Of a stretch of 40,829 bases of DNA, positions 8,172-16,497 are shown piece after piece. How positions within the stretch are numbered: position 1 is the stretch's first letter; each line of letters begins with the position of its first letter. Where the stretch lies: positions 1 through 40,829 of the forward strand of contig NZ_AFJI01000024.1 of NCBI RefSeq assembly GCF_000264785.1, in the 5' to 3' direction. Origin of the DNA: Edwardsiella ictaluri ATCC 33202 (GTDB lineage Bacteria > Pseudomonadota > Gammaproteobacteria > Enterobacterales > Enterobacteriaceae). The notes under the pieces were generated by a model. That model searched no databases, was not told the DNA's origin, and saw nothing but the letters and a program-made list of their open reading frames with translations. The translations under genes and the position numbers were made by a program.

Positions 8172-8825
8172 TTACTCGCCGATGCTGGGATCGTCGTCCT
8201 TGTCCGCCTGCTGAGGCGTGATCTCGCTGAACCAGGTATCCAGCTTATCTCTCAGCTTATCGACGCCAAACTTTTTGAGGGAGGAGAATGCGTCGACCTG
8301 GATGTCGCCCATAAACGGCAGCACCGCCTCTCGCACCATATTCAGCTGCGCCTTGCGGGCGCCAGAGGCCAATTTATCGGCCTTGGTTAACAGCAGCAAT
8401 ACAGGCAGGCCAACCTCTACCGCCCAGGCGATCATCTGCTGATCGAGATCTTTTAGCGGGTGTCGGATATCCATCAGTACGACCAATCCCTTCAGGCACT
8501 GCCGTTTCTGCAGATACTCTCCCAACGCCTGCTGCCATTTACGCTTCATCTCTTCCGGGACTTCGGCGTAGCCATAGCCAGGCAGATCGACAAGGCGAAT
8601 GCCATCCTCAACCTCGAACAGGTTGATGAGCTGGGTACGTCCCGGCGTTTTACTGGTGCGCGCCAGGCTTTTTTGATTGGTCAGTGTATTGAGCGCGCTG
8701 GATTTCCCAGCGTTGGATCGCCCGGCAAACGCCACTTCAATACCGGTATCTTCCGGCAGGTGGCGAATATCGGGGGCGCTGGTGACGAAGTGCGTCACAT
8801 GGTAGTTGTAAGTTTGACGGGCCAA
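8172..8825 (-). CDS. engB: Ribosome biogenesis GTP-binding protein EngB (YihA/YsxC)
   Basis: EngB is an essential GTPase needed for late assembly of the 50S ribosomal subunit. G1 [10 protein letters not shown]2 TPGRTQ, G3 DLPGYG and G4 TKAD are all present. Length is 217 residues against 210 in E. coli; the acidic C-terminal tail is longer. The start appears to be TTG at 8825: GGGAG ends 9 nt upstream, no ATG lies in frame, and the E. coli protein aligns from about here. A GTG at codon 10 is the only nearby alternative and would cut a conserved segment. Single-gene unit with its own terminator. Confidence 0.95.
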   Translation of the reverse strand: MARQTYNYHVTHFVTSAPDIRHLPEDTGIEVAFAGRSNAGKSSALNTLTNQKSLARTSKTPGRTQLINLFEVEDGIRLVDLPGYGYAEVPEEMKRKWQQALGEYLQKRQCLKGLVVLMDIRHPLKDLDQQMIAWAVEVGLPVLLLLTKADKLASGARKAQLNMVREAVLPFMGDIQVDAFSSLKKFGVDKLRDKLDTWFSEITPQQADKDDDPSIGE

Positions 8826-8864
8826 GAGGATCGTCTCCCTGTTGCTGGAGGAATAATGGCAGGA

Positions 8865-8870
8865 ATTATA
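8865..8870 (-). promoter_or_regulatory. Possible -10 element of engB
   Basis: A perfect TATAAT on the minus strand, 40 nt upstream of the TTG start. I see no good -35 at the standard distance, so this is a weak call. Confidence 0.4.
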
Positions 8871-9079
8871 ACCATAATGATGGGAAAGGGCGTATAAATC
8901 CGTGTATCACCGGCATGGATGGCGTAAGCCGTCAGCCCGTCTCCACGTAAGCGATCGACTATAGCGTCATCAGATAATGGCGTATCGTTCTGTAAGGGTT
9001 TTATTTTTTAATTATTGATATTCAAATGATTACATTAATTGTGTGATATCGATCGGCTATCGAGACGCAATTTCGCTTA

Positions 9080-9107
9080 TTGTTCTTTACCCTCAGTAAG
9101 ATAGATT
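9080..9107 (+). promoter_or_regulatory. Probable promoter of csrC
   Basis: TTGTTC (9080-9085) and TAGATT (9102-9107) are spaced by 16 bp, placing the start near 9113. A TGTAAG word at 8991-8996 resembles half of a UvrY/GacA box, which is the activator of csrC in E. coli; no matching second half is seen. The rest of 8826-9079 shows no gene. Confidence 0.45.
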
Positions 9108-9112
9108 AATTC

Positions 9113-9432
9113 CAGCGCAGGGATGCAGCCTAAAACGGACTCTTCGTCAGGATGACGATGCCCTGGGAGCGTTAAGGATAATGCGTCGGGGTAAGGAGAC
9201 CGGCCACAGGATGTGGCGCGACAGACAGGATGTTTGTCACAGGGATGTATCTGGCCCGGGAGTGGGCTACCGCCTTCGGGCGGAGAGGGAGTTTGCCTTA
9301 GGGATGAGGGCAGGGAGCACCGCCGCAAAGGGATAAACCGGGACGTTGTTTGCCGTTAGGGATGATTAGTGTGAATATCCTTCTGCAGAAGGTATAAAAT
9401 TAAGGCGACAGTTTAGGCTGTCGCCTTTTTTC
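9113..9432 (+). ncRNA. csrC: CsrC-type regulatory RNA that sequesters CsrA
   Basis: CsrC RNAs bind many copies of the translational regulator CsrA through GGA motifs in loops. I count 17 GGA motifs between 9121 and 9362, many as AGGGATG, AGGATG or GGGAG, several in small hairpins such as GGACGTTGTT neighbours. The 3' end is a strong terminator whose stem and tail (CTGTCGCCTTTTTTCTTTGC) match the E. coli csrC end. The position between engB and yihI is the csrC position in E. coli. The 5' end is inferred from the promoter, giving roughly 320 nt, longer than the 245 of E. coli. No plausible ORF occupies it. Confidence 0.88.
9402..9432 (+). terminator. Terminator of csrC
   Basis: AAGGCGACAG and CTGTCGCCTT form a perfect 10-bp stem around TTTAGG, followed by T residues. 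It is part of the RNA's 3' end. Confidence 0.93.
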
Positions 9433-9494
9433 TTTGCGGCCTTTCTGATAGATTTCGCCGCAGTTTTCGACATCTCTGATCAAGAGTATAAGTT

Positions 9495-10025
9495 ATGAGT
9501 CCGGTGAATAAATCAAAGGCCGTTAAAGCCAAAAAAACACGTAAAACCCGTCAGGAGCTGGATCTGGAAGGACGCGAGCGCAAACGCCAGAAAAAGCACC
9601 GCGGCCATAAGCCGGGCGCTCGCAATAGTGACAGTGCGGCTCAGGATGGGAAGGGAGGTAGCCGCGTAGGACGCGATCCGCGCCTCGGCAGCAAGACGCC
9701 GGTTACGTTGGTGGTCGATAGCCAGGCGATAGCGCTGCGCCGTCCGCAGTCGCCGGTACAGCCAGAGGTGAAGAAGGCGCTCTCCCCGGAAGAGGAGCTG
9801 GCGCGTCTGGAAAACGATCAGCGTCTGGATGCTCTGCTGGAGCGTCTGGAAGATGGCGCGACGCTGAATGGCGAAGAGCAGCGCTATGTGGACGAGATGC
9901 TGGATCGCATCGATGCGCTGATGGAAGAGCTGGGTATTGAGCTGGAAGATGATGAGGACGACGTGCCGGAACAGGAAGACATTATGCAGCTGCTGCGCCG
10001 CGGTAGCCCAAAAGATGCTATCTGA
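9495..10025 (+). CDS. yihI: Der GTPase-activating protein YihI
   Basis: YihI stimulates the GTPase Der (EngA) and thereby modulates 50S subunit assembly. The protein has 176 residues against 169 in E. coli. The N-terminal third is very basic (KAKKTRKTRQELDLEGRERK, RQKKHRGHKPGAR), followed by the conserved DPRLGSKTPVTL and an acidic C-terminal half (LDALLERLEDG, EQRYVDEMLDRIDALMEELG). AAGAG lies about 9 nt before the ATG. A small ORF starts 6 nt after its stop and hemN follows, so the three may be co-transcribed. Acting on ribosome assembly alongside EngB, it fits this neighbourhood. Confidence 0.95.
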   Translation: MSPVNKSKAVKAKKTRKTRQELDLEGRERKRQKKHRGHKPGARNSDSAAQDGKGGSRVGRDPRLGSKTPVTLVVDSQAIALRRPQSPVQPEVKKALSPEEELARLENDQRLDALLERLEDGATLNGEEQRYVDEMLDRIDALMEELGIELEDDEDDVPEQEDIMQLLRRGSPKDAI

Positions 10026-10031
10026 TGCCGG

Positions 10032-10205
10032 ATGAGCCTGATTCTGGCCATCGGCCTGATGCTCACATGTTATCTGCTGTGGTTATTGGCTAAACTATGG
10101 CGGCTGTCGCAGCGCAAAGCGCGCTGGCAACGGGCCGCCATGCGTTACGGCAGGCCGTCGGCTTCTCCACTGCGCACAGTCAGGAGAAAACAGAATAAGG
10201 AGTGA
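10032..10205 (+). CDS. Small single-span membrane protein, unknown function
   Basis: A 57-codon ORF fills the gap between yihI and hemN almost exactly: it starts 6 nt after the yihI stop and ends 6 nt before the hemN ATG, and its last codons overlap the hemN ribosome binding site (AAGGAG). The protein begins MSLILAIGLMLTCYLLWLLA, a single membrane helix of about 20 residues, then a strongly basic tail (KLWRLSQRKARW to RRKQNKE). The positive-inside rule puts the C-terminus in the cytoplasm. Its own ribosome binding site is weak, so coupling to yihI is likely. From memory, Vibrionaceae and relatives carry a DUF2489 membrane-anchored gene between yihI and hemN; this could be a shortened relative. 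That link is inference. Confidence 0.6.
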   Translation: MSLILAIGLMLTCYLLWLLAKLWRLSQRKARWQRAAMRYGRPSASPLRTVRRKQNKE

Positions 10206-10211
10206 GCATCC

Positions 10212-11585
10212 ATGTCAGAACAGACTATCGTCTGGGATTTGGCCCTGATCCAGAAATATAACTATTCCGGGCCGCGCTATACCTCGTACCCCACCGCGCT
10301 GGAGTTTAATGAACTCTTTGATGAGGCGGCCTTTCTGCGCGCCGTAGCCCGCTATCCCGAGCGGGCGCTTTCCCTTTACGTGCATATCCCGTTCTGCCAT
10401 AAGCTGTGCTACTTCTGCGGCTGTAATAAGATTGTGACCCGTCAGTCCCACAAGGCCGACGAGTATTTGGATAAGCTGGCGCTGGAGATCGCTGCTCGCG
10501 CGCCGCTGTTTGCAGGGCGGACGGTGAGCCAGCTGCATTGGGGCGGCGGTACGCCGACCTTTCTCAATAAGGCGCAGATTAGCCGCCTGATGATGCTGCT
10601 GCGTCGCCATTTTACCTTTGCGCCTCAGGCGGAGATTTCGATAGAGATCGATCCGCGGGAGATTGCGCTGGATGTGCTGGATCACCTTCGTCAAGAAGGG
10701 TTTAACCGCCTGAGCATGGGGGTTCAGGACTTCAATAAGACCGTACAGACGTTGGTCAACCGCGAGCAGGATGAGGCGTTTATCTTTTCTCTGCTGCACC
10801 ACGCGCGGGAAATCGGCTTTACCTCAACCAATATCGACCTGATTTATGGTCTGCCCCGCCAGACGCCGGAGAGCTTCGGTTTTACGCTGCAAAAGGTGAT
10901 TGAGCTGAATCCCGATCGACTCAGCATTTTTAACTATGCACACATGCCCAAGCTGTTTGCTGCTCAGCGTAAGATTAAGGATGCCGATCTACCCAGCGCA
11001 GACCATAAGCTGGCTATTCTGCAGCAGAGTATCGCGACGCTGACCAGCGTGGGATACCAGTTTATCGGAATGGATCACTTCGCCCACCGTGACGATGAGC
11101 TGGCGGTGGCCCAGCGCGCCGGTAAACTGCATCGCAACTTTCAGGGATATACCACGCAGGGCGACAGTGATTTGCTGGGGTTGGGCGTATCGGCGATTAG
11201 CATGATCGGGGATAGCTATGCCCAAAATCGCAAGGTGCTGAAGGAGTACTATGCCGCGGTTGAGGCGCAGGGCAACGCGCTGTGGCGCGGGCTGGCCATG
11301 AGCCGGGATGACTGCATTCGCCGCGATGTGATTAAGGGGCTTATCTGTAATTTCCGCCTGGATTTCGCGCCGATAGAGCAGCAGTACGGCATTCGCTTTG
11401 TGGATTATTTCGTCGAGGATCTGGTGCTGTTGCGTCCGCTGGCGCAGGATGGGTTGGTCGAGCTGGGTGAGACGGCGATTAACGTCACGCCGCGCGGTCG
11501 TTTGCTGATCCGGAATATCTGCATGTGCTTTGATGTGTATCTGCGTCATCAGGCCCGAATGAAGCAGTTTTCGCGCGTCATCTGA
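10212..11585 (+). CDS. hemN: Oxygen-independent coproporphyrinogen III dehydrogenase HemN
   Basis: HemN is a radical SAM enzyme that oxidatively decarboxylates coproporphyrinogen III to protoporphyrinogen IX in heme synthesis without oxygen. The [4Fe-4S] motif is C62-HKL-C66-YF-C69, followed by C71. GGGTPTFLN is the SAM-binding glycine motif, and the N-terminal YSGPRYTSYPTA segment is typical of true HemN rather than HemW. The 457 residues equal the E. coli length. GGAG lies 9 nt before the ATG. The gene converges on yidE across a very strong two-way terminator. Confidence 0.98.
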   Translation: MSEQTIVWDLALIQKYNYSGPRYTSYPTALEFNELFDEAAFLRAVARYPERALSLYVHIPFCHKLCYFCGCNKIVTRQSHKADEYLDKLALEIAARAPLFAGRTVSQLHWGGGTPTFLNKAQISRLMMLLRRHFTFAPQAEISIEIDPREIALDVLDHLRQEGFNRLSMGVQDFNKTVQTLVNREQDEAFIFSLLHHAREIGFTSTNIDLIYGLPRQTPESFGFTLQKVIELNPDRLSIFNYAHMPKLFAAQRKIKDADLPSADHKLAILQQSIATLTSVGYQFIGMDHFAHRDDELAVAQRAGKLHRNFQGYTTQGDSDLLGLGVSAISMIGDSYAQNRKVLKEYYAAVEAQGNALWRGLAMSRDDCIRRDVIKGLICNFRLDFAPIEQQYGIRFVDYFVEDLVLLRPLAQDGLVELGETAINVTPRGRLLIRNICMCFDVYLRHQARMKQFSRVI

Positions 11586-11590
11586 CGCCA

Positions 11591-11636
11591 GCCTAAAACG
11601 ACAATCCCCGGCACGCCGGGGATTGTCGTTTTAGGC
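11591..11636. terminator. Long perfect bidirectional terminator between hemN and yidE
   Basis: Two perfectly complementary 21-nt arms (11591-11611 and 11616-11636) are separated by only CACG. The core is CCCCGG, with AAAA and TTTT tracts within the outer stem, so either strand gives a GC-rich hairpin followed by U. It serves both convergent genes. Confidence 0.85.
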
Positions 11637-11644
11637 TTAGCGGT

Positions 11645-13303
11645 TCAGACGCTCCAGAACAGCAGCGCCAGCAGCTGGGGCGACATAATGCGCAGGAACA
11701 TCGCCAGAGGGTAGACCGTGGCGTAGGAGAGCGCTGCAGCCCCGCTGGTGGCGTGTAGGCCGTTGGCGAAGGCCAGCGCCGGGGGATCGGTCATCGCCCC
11801 TGCCAGCATGCCGCAGAGCGTCAGATAGTTCATCTTAATCATCAGACGTGCCAGGAGCGCTGCCGTGAGCAGCGGGATAGCGGTGATCAGGATCCCATAG
11901 CCAATCCAGGTGACCCCTTCGCCGTTGAGCAGCGTGTCGATGAAGTTGCCGCCGGACTTTAGCCCGACGACCGCCAGGAACAGCACGATCCCCAGTTCGC
12001 GTAGCGCCAGGTTGGCGCTGGGCGGCATAAACCAGTACAGCTTACCGATGCTGCCGATACGGCCCAGAATCAGAGCGACCACCAGCGGCCCGCCGGCCAG
12101 CCCCAGCTTGAGCGCCGCCGGGAAGCCAGGAATGAACAGCGGAACCGACCCCAGCAGAACGCCCAGCCCGATACCGATAAAGACCGGCAGCATCTGCACC
12201 TGCTGCAGCTTTTGCTGGGCGTTACCGACGATGGCAGCGACGGCATCGATCGCCTGAGGCCGACCAACCAGATTGAGAATATCGCCGAACTGCAGCGTCG
12301 CATTGTTACCGGCCACCAGCTCGACACCGGCGCGGTTAAGCCGCGAGATCACGACATCGTACCTTTGCTTCAGGTTGAGATCGCGGATCTTTTTTCCCAG
12401 AACCCTCTCGTTGGTGACCACGACACGGCTGACCTGCAGCTCGGTTCCGCGGGTGGACAGCGAGGTGTCAACCTGTTCGCCGATCACCAGCCTGGCGTTT
12501 TCCAGCTCCTGCTTTTGCCCCACCAGATGGAGCAGATCGCCGCTTTCGATCTGGGTGGTGGGCAGTGGCACCATGAGGAAATCACCGCGCTTGAGGCGTG
12601 AGCAGACGATGGTATCACTATTCAGGATCGGCACCTCCTGTATGGACAGTCCACTCAGGTTGGGGTTGCGCACCATGATATTCATGGTTTGCAGCAGCTC
12701 GTGGCTATGACCGTTGCGTGAGTCGAAGTCACGTGCTTCGGCGTCGATATTGATGCGAAACAGCAGGCGTATCAGCCAAATCACCAGCAGAATGCCGCAG
12801 ATGCCAAAGGGATAGGCCATGGCGTAGCCCATTCCCATCAGATCTATTTGGGACGGGTTGGACCCCAGATCGGTTAATATCTGCTGCCCGGCACCCAGCG
12901 CGGGGGTGTTAGTGACGGCACCGGAGAAGATCCCGAGAATAATCGGCAAGGGGACGGCAAATAGCTTGTGAATGGCGGCGGTAATCAGCCCGCTTATCAG
13001 TACCATTAGGACGGCAAAGGCATTGAGGCGCAGGCCGGAAACGCGTAGCGAGGAGAAAAAGCCGGGGCCTACCTGAATACCGATGCTGTAGACAAACAGG
13101 ATCAGGCCAAACTCTTGAATAAAATGCAGCATATCACTGTTGAGATCCAGCTGGTAGCGCTGGGCAAAATGGCCGACGATGATCCCGCCGAACAGGACGC
13201 CGCCAATCCCCAGACCGACGCCGTAGATCCGCCAGTTACCAATCCACAACCCAAGCACAGCGACCAGTGATAACATACTGACCGTAAGGGCGATATCGCT
13301 CAT
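11645..13303 (-). CDS. yidE: YidE/AspT family transporter with two RCK-C domains
   Basis: A predicted inner-membrane transporter of the aspartate:alanine exchanger family; the substrate of YidE is not known to me. The 552 residues match E. coli YidE (553) closely throughout. Two membrane blocks (about residues 1-185 and 370-552) each carry a repeated signature, [14 protein letters not shown] and [13 protein letters not shown], reflecting internal duplication. Between them lie two cytoplasmic TrkA_C/RCK-C domains containing GDLLHLVGQ and [14 protein letters not shown] lies about 7 nt before the ATG. E. coli has this gene elsewhere (by ibpAB), so its place between hemN and yshB-glnG is a local insertion or rearrangement. 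Confidence 0.95.
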   Translation of the reverse strand: MSDIALTVSMLSLVAVLGLWIGNWRIYGVGLGIGGVLFGGIIVGHFAQRYQLDLNSDMLHFIQEFGLILFVYSIGIQVGPGFFSSLRVSGLRLNAFAVLMVLISGLITAAIHKLFAVPLPIILGIFSGAVTNTPALGAGQQILTDLGSNPSQIDLMGMGYAMAYPFGICGILLVIWLIRLLFRINIDAEARDFDSRNGHSHELLQTMNIMVRNPNLSGLSIQEVPILNSDTIVCSRLKRGDFLMVPLPTTQIESGDLLHLVGQKQELENARLVIGEQVDTSLSTRGTELQVSRVVVTNERVLGKKIRDLNLKQRYDVVISRLNRAGVELVAGNNATLQFGDILNLVGRPQAIDAVAAIVGNAQQKLQQVQMLPVFIGIGLGVLLGSVPLFIPGFPAALKLGLAGGPLVVALILGRIGSIGKLYWFMPPSANLALRELGIVLFLAVVGLKSGGNFIDTLLNGEGVTWIGYGILITAIPLLTAALLARLMIKMNYLTLCGMLAGAMTDPPALAFANGLHATSGAAALSYATVYPLAMFLRIMSPQLLALLFWSV

Positions 13304-13528
13304 GATACATCCTTGATAATTAAACGACTCCGGTGAAACGCGCGCGACCGGATGATCTGCTGGGGTAACGGAAAACTCACCTGTATATTGTTACAGAGCG
13401 TTGGTAAATAGACTGTGTCACACGACACAGCCCGGATATTTAGTGGATATCCTAGCAGATATTCTCCCGGGGGACTGAAGGGCCCAAGGCGCGCTATCAT
13501 GATGGCCATCTCCTGGACGTAGAGAGGG

Positions 13529-13651
13529 TTATCCCAACAGGTGGAGCTGCGCGACGCACAGCACAGCGGCAATGGAGGCATGCGATGGTGGCCCGCCGCT
13601 GGCGTTGAGTCCGGTGCCGTGGGAAACCATGGCGCACAGCGAATCGATCAT
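13529..13651 (-). CDS. yshB: YshB family small membrane protein
   Basis: A 40-residue ORF downstream of glnG on the same strand, where E. coli and Salmonella carry yshB. The protein begins MIDSLCAMVSHG and ends SHASIAAVLCVAQLHLLG. It shares the M-x2-S-x4-VS-x-G start and the SH...A-AAVLC-A...L hydrophobic end with the 36-residue E. coli YshB (recalled). GGGAG lies 7 nt before the chosen ATG at 13651; an adjacent in-frame ATG at 13654 is closer to it. Salmonella YshB has been reported to promote intracellular replication; its molecular role is unclear. The gene is well below usual annotation length limits. Confidence 0.78.
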   Translation of the reverse strand: MIDSLCAMVSHGTGLNASGGPPSHASIAAVLCVAQLHLLG

Positions 13652-13744
13652 CATTATTCTCCCGCGTGGTGGTATAACGATCGCGACTGCCGTTTTTTTG
13701 TGCGCACGGCCTCGTTTTTAACCGAGGGTGTCCTCTCCCCATCA

Positions 13745-15166
13745 TTACTCCATTCCCAGCTCTTTCAGCTTGCGGGTCAGGGTATTGCGGCCCCATCCCA
13801 GCAGCCTGGCCGCCTCTTGTTTATGGCCATGAGTGTGGTGCAGGGCGCAGTGCAGCAGCGTACGCTCCATTTCCGGCAGGGCTTCGGCCAGCAGATCCTG
13901 CTGGCCGCTCTGCAGGGCATGCTCCGCCCACTGACTCAGCAGCCGTGGCCAGCTGTCCGGCGGGAGTATCACCGGCTGGCGTTCATCGCGCGCGCGCTCA
14001 AACAGCTCCGCCGGCAGATCCTGCGTCAACACCTCTTGGCCTGCGGCCATGACCGTCAGCCAGCGGCAGGTATTCTCCAGCTGGCGCACATTGCCAGGCC
14101 ACGGTAGACGGATCAGAGCCGCTTCGGCCTCCGGGCTGAGCACTTTGGCCTCGACGCCCAGCTCCTGTGCGGCCACTTTGAGAAAATGGCGAGCCAGGCG
14201 GGGAATATCCTCGCGCCGCTCACGCAGCGGCGGAAGATGTATGCGGATAACGTTGAGGCGGTGGAAGAGATCTTCGCGGAACTTCCCCTCTTGTACCCGC
14301 TGTTCCAGATTCTGATGGGTCGCGGCGACGATGCGCACATCGACCCTGACCGGCGCATAGCCACCGATGCGATAAAACTGTCCGTCGGCCAGTACGCGCA
14401 GCAGGCGGGTCTGAACGTCCAACGGCATGTCGCCGATTTCATCGAGGAATAGTGTCCCGCCGTCCGCTTGCTCAAAGCGTCCCTGGCGGATCTGGCTGGC
14501 ACCGGTAAAGGCGCCTTTTTCATGGCCGAACAGCTCGGATTCGATCAGATCGCGCGGAATGGCCGCCATGTTCAGGGCAATAAATGGCCCCTTGGCACGC
14601 GGGCTGTGGCGGTGCAACGCATGGGCGACCAGCTCTTTTCCGGTGCCCGACTCCCCATTGATCAGCACGCTGATGGAGGAGCGTGACAGGCGCCCGATAA
14701 TGCGAAAGACATCCTGCATCGCCGCTGCTTCGCCAATAATATCGGCGCTGGGATCGCTTCCTGGCGTCTGGCGTGCTGGCTGCTGCTGCTCCTGATAGTG
14801 GCTGATAGCGCGTTCGACGAGCGCGACGGCTTCGTCAATATCGAACGGTTTGGGCAGATAATCAAAGGCGCCCTGCTGGTAGGCGCTGACCGCGGCATCC
14901 AGATCGGAATGGGCCGTCATAATGATGACCGGAAGCAACGGATGGCGCATTTTTATCTGCTGTAGCAGGGCCAGCCCGTCCATACCGGGCATGCGGATGT
15001 CTGACAGTAGAACGTCCGGCGTCTGGGCGCTCATCGCCGTCAGAACCGCCTGACCATTTTCAAATGTGGCGCAGCGTAAACCTGCGCCGGTCAGCGCGCG
15101 CTCTAAGACCCAGCGGATGGCACTGTCATCGTCGACGATCCAGACGAGACCCGGTTGCATTGTCAT
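13745..15166 (-). CDS. glnG: Nitrogen response regulator NtrC (NR-I)
   Basis: NtrC is a sigma-54 enhancer-binding protein that activates glnA and other nitrogen-scavenging genes when phosphorylated by NtrB. The receiver domain has the aspartate in LLSDIRMPGMDG (residue 54 if counted from the inner ATG at 15160). The AAA+ domain has the P-loop GESGTGKE and the sigma-54 contact loop GAFTGA. A Fis-type helix-turn-helix (GHKQEAARLLGWGRNTLTRK) ends the protein. The ATG at 15166 has AGGTGG just upstream; the ATG at 15160 matches the E. coli N-terminus better. It lies 30 nt after glnL in the glnA-glnL-glnG operon. Confidence 0.97.
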   Translation of the reverse strand: MTMQPGLVWIVDDDSAIRWVLERALTGAGLRCATFENGQAVLTAMSAQTPDVLLSDIRMPGMDGLALLQQIKMRHPLLPVIIMTAHSDLDAAVSAYQQGAFDYLPKPFDIDEAVALVERAISHYQEQQQPARQTPGSDPSADIIGEAAAMQDVFRIIGRLSRSSISVLINGESGTGKELVAHALHRHSPRAKGPFIALNMAAIPRDLIESELFGHEKGAFTGASQIRQGRFEQADGGTLFLDEIGDMPLDVQTRLLRVLADGQFYRIGGYAPVRVDVRIVAATHQNLEQRVQEGKFREDLFHRLNVIRIHLPPLRERREDIPRLARHFLKVAAQELGVEAKVLSPEAEAALIRLPWPGNVRQLENTCRWLTVMAAGQEVLTQDLPAELFERARDERQPVILPPDSWPRLLSQWAEHALQSGQQDLLAEALPEMERTLLHCALHHTHGHKQEAARLLGWGRNTLTRKLKELGME

Positions 15167-15196
15167 GGTGACCACCTGTTGCGTGAGGGGCGTGGG

Positions 15197-16264
15197 CTAT
15201 TTGCGGATTGGCAAATATACCGAAAACTCGGTGTGGCCCGGCCAGCTGTTAAACTCGATTTTTCCCTGATGCTGATCGATCAGGCTCCTTGCAATCGACA
15301 GGCCAAGTCCGGTGCCTCCGCTGCGTCCGCTCACCATTGGGTAGAACAGCGTATCCTGCAGCTGGGCGGGGACCCCTGGCCCATCGTCTTCAATATCTAT
15401 GCGCGCCGCCAGACGATAGCGCTCGCCGTGCAGGGTGACCTGCAGCGCTGTACGGGTACGCAGGGTGATAGTGCCGCCCCGCTCACCCAGCGCCTGCAGG
15501 GCATTCCGCGTGATGTTCAGCAGTACCTGCTCGATTTGCTCCGGATCGTGATTCAGCTCTGGCAGGCTGGGGTCATAGTCACGCAGCAGGGTGATGTTCC
15601 CCGGGCACTCCAGGGAGACCAGCTGGCAGACCCGCTCGGCGACTTGATGAATACTCTGGGTGACGCGCTGCCCCGGCCTCTGGGGGCCCAGCAGACGATC
15701 GACCAGGTTGCGCAGGCGATCGGCCTGCTCAATGATCACCTGGGTGTACTCGGTCAGGGCCGGATCCGGTAGTGCTCTGGCCAACAGCTGCGCTGCCCCG
15801 CGCAGCCCGCCGAGCGGGTTTTTGATCTCATGGGCCAGCCCGCGTACCAGATCGCGGGCGGCGACCTGCTGGGAGTGCTGGAGCTGCTCCTGGCTTAGGC
15901 GCCGCTGGCTGTCCAGGGGGGAAAGCTCCAGCAGGATCTGCCCTTCGCTCAGGGGCTGGGCCGTCAGCGCCATGATGTGCGGCTGGCTGTCGATGACCAG
16001 CATCACCTCGTTGTCGGTAAAACCCTGTCCGGTGCGCAGGCTGATGCGCATCAGTGAGATATCCAAAGAAAGATAGCTCAGCAGATCCGGCAGCGGAGTG
16101 CCAAACAGCTTACGCGGGCTCTGCGCCAGCAGCTGCTGAGCGGCTGGATTGGCATAGCGAATGACCAGATCGTCGTCCAGGACCAGGATGCAGGTCATCA
16201 GGGCATTTAGCAGCGGCCCGGCATCGGGTAGGTCACGGTGGGGCGGCGTAGGGTATTCAGCCAT
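15197..16264 (-). CDS. glnL: Nitrogen sensor histidine kinase/phosphatase NtrB (NR-II)
   Basis: NtrB phosphorylates NtrC under nitrogen limitation and dephosphorylates it when PII (GlnB) is bound. It is soluble: no membrane helix is seen. An N-terminal PAS domain (about 15-115) precedes the DHp helix with H145 in [18 protein letters not shown]. The ATPase domain has the N box ([14 protein letters not shown]), G1 DDGPGVP and G2 [13 protein letters not shown]. The 355 residues compare with 349 in E. coli. GGAG lies 8 nt before the ATG. An NtrC box sits immediately upstream, as at the E. coli glnL promoter, where NtrC represses. Confidence 0.97.
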   Translation of the reverse strand: MAEYPTPPHRDLPDAGPLLNALMTCILVLDDDLVIRYANPAAQQLLAQSPRKLFGTPLPDLLSYLSLDISLMRISLRTGQGFTDNEVMLVIDSQPHIMALTAQPLSEGQILLELSPLDSQRRLSQEQLQHSQQVAARDLVRGLAHEIKNPLGGLRGAAQLLARALPDPALTEYTQVIIEQADRLRNLVDRLLGPQRPGQRVTQSIHQVAERVCQLVSLECPGNITLLRDYDPSLPELNHDPEQIEQVLLNITRNALQALGERGGTITLRTRTALQVTLHGERYRLAARIDIEDDGPGVPAQLQDTLFYPMVSGRSGGTGLGLSIARSLIDQHQGKIEFNSWPGHTEFSVYLPIRK

Positions 16265-16275
16265 TTGTGCACTCC

Positions 16276-16292
16276 TGCACTATTTTAGTGCA
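16276..16292. promoter_or_regulatory. NtrC binding site at the glnL promoter
   Basis: TGCACTATTTTAGTGCA is a near-perfect palindrome and differs from the NtrC box TGCACTAAAATGGTGCA (read on the minus strand) at one position. It lies 12 nt before the glnL start and would block a promoter there. Confidence 0.8.
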
Positions 16293-16375
16293 ATGGGATA
16301 CCTTGCACTGTAGCATGCTTTCGCTGCCTGTGCGGGGGGGCGGAGAATTTTTTCTCCGTCCTGCGGCGTACGGCG

Positions 16376-16398
16376 AAAAAAACCCATCCGAAGATGGG
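16376..16398 (-). terminator. Terminator between glnA and glnL
   Basis: On the minus strand CCCATC, a TTCG tetraloop and GATGGG are followed by a run of seven T. It lies about 100 nt after the glnA stop and will limit read-through from glnA into glnLG. Confidence 0.92.
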
Positions 16399-16497
16399 CT
16401 GAAAGTTTCCACGGCAATAAAAACGGATGTCTCCAGCGTGGATAGCTTGGCAAGGCCCGGTACAGCGGGGCGGCCGGGTCTCCTGCCGCGCGTCGCG

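Noticed and set aside
13300-13500. A 66-codon frame (MIARLGPFSPPGEY...) on the minus strand upstream of yidE, with AGGAG 9 nt before it and a 4-nt overlap with the yidE start
   Set aside because: The stretch also contains promoter-like sequences and short dyads, has no recognisable protein features, and a separate good ribosome binding site serves yidE. Likely non-coding leader DNA, though conservation would be worth a look.
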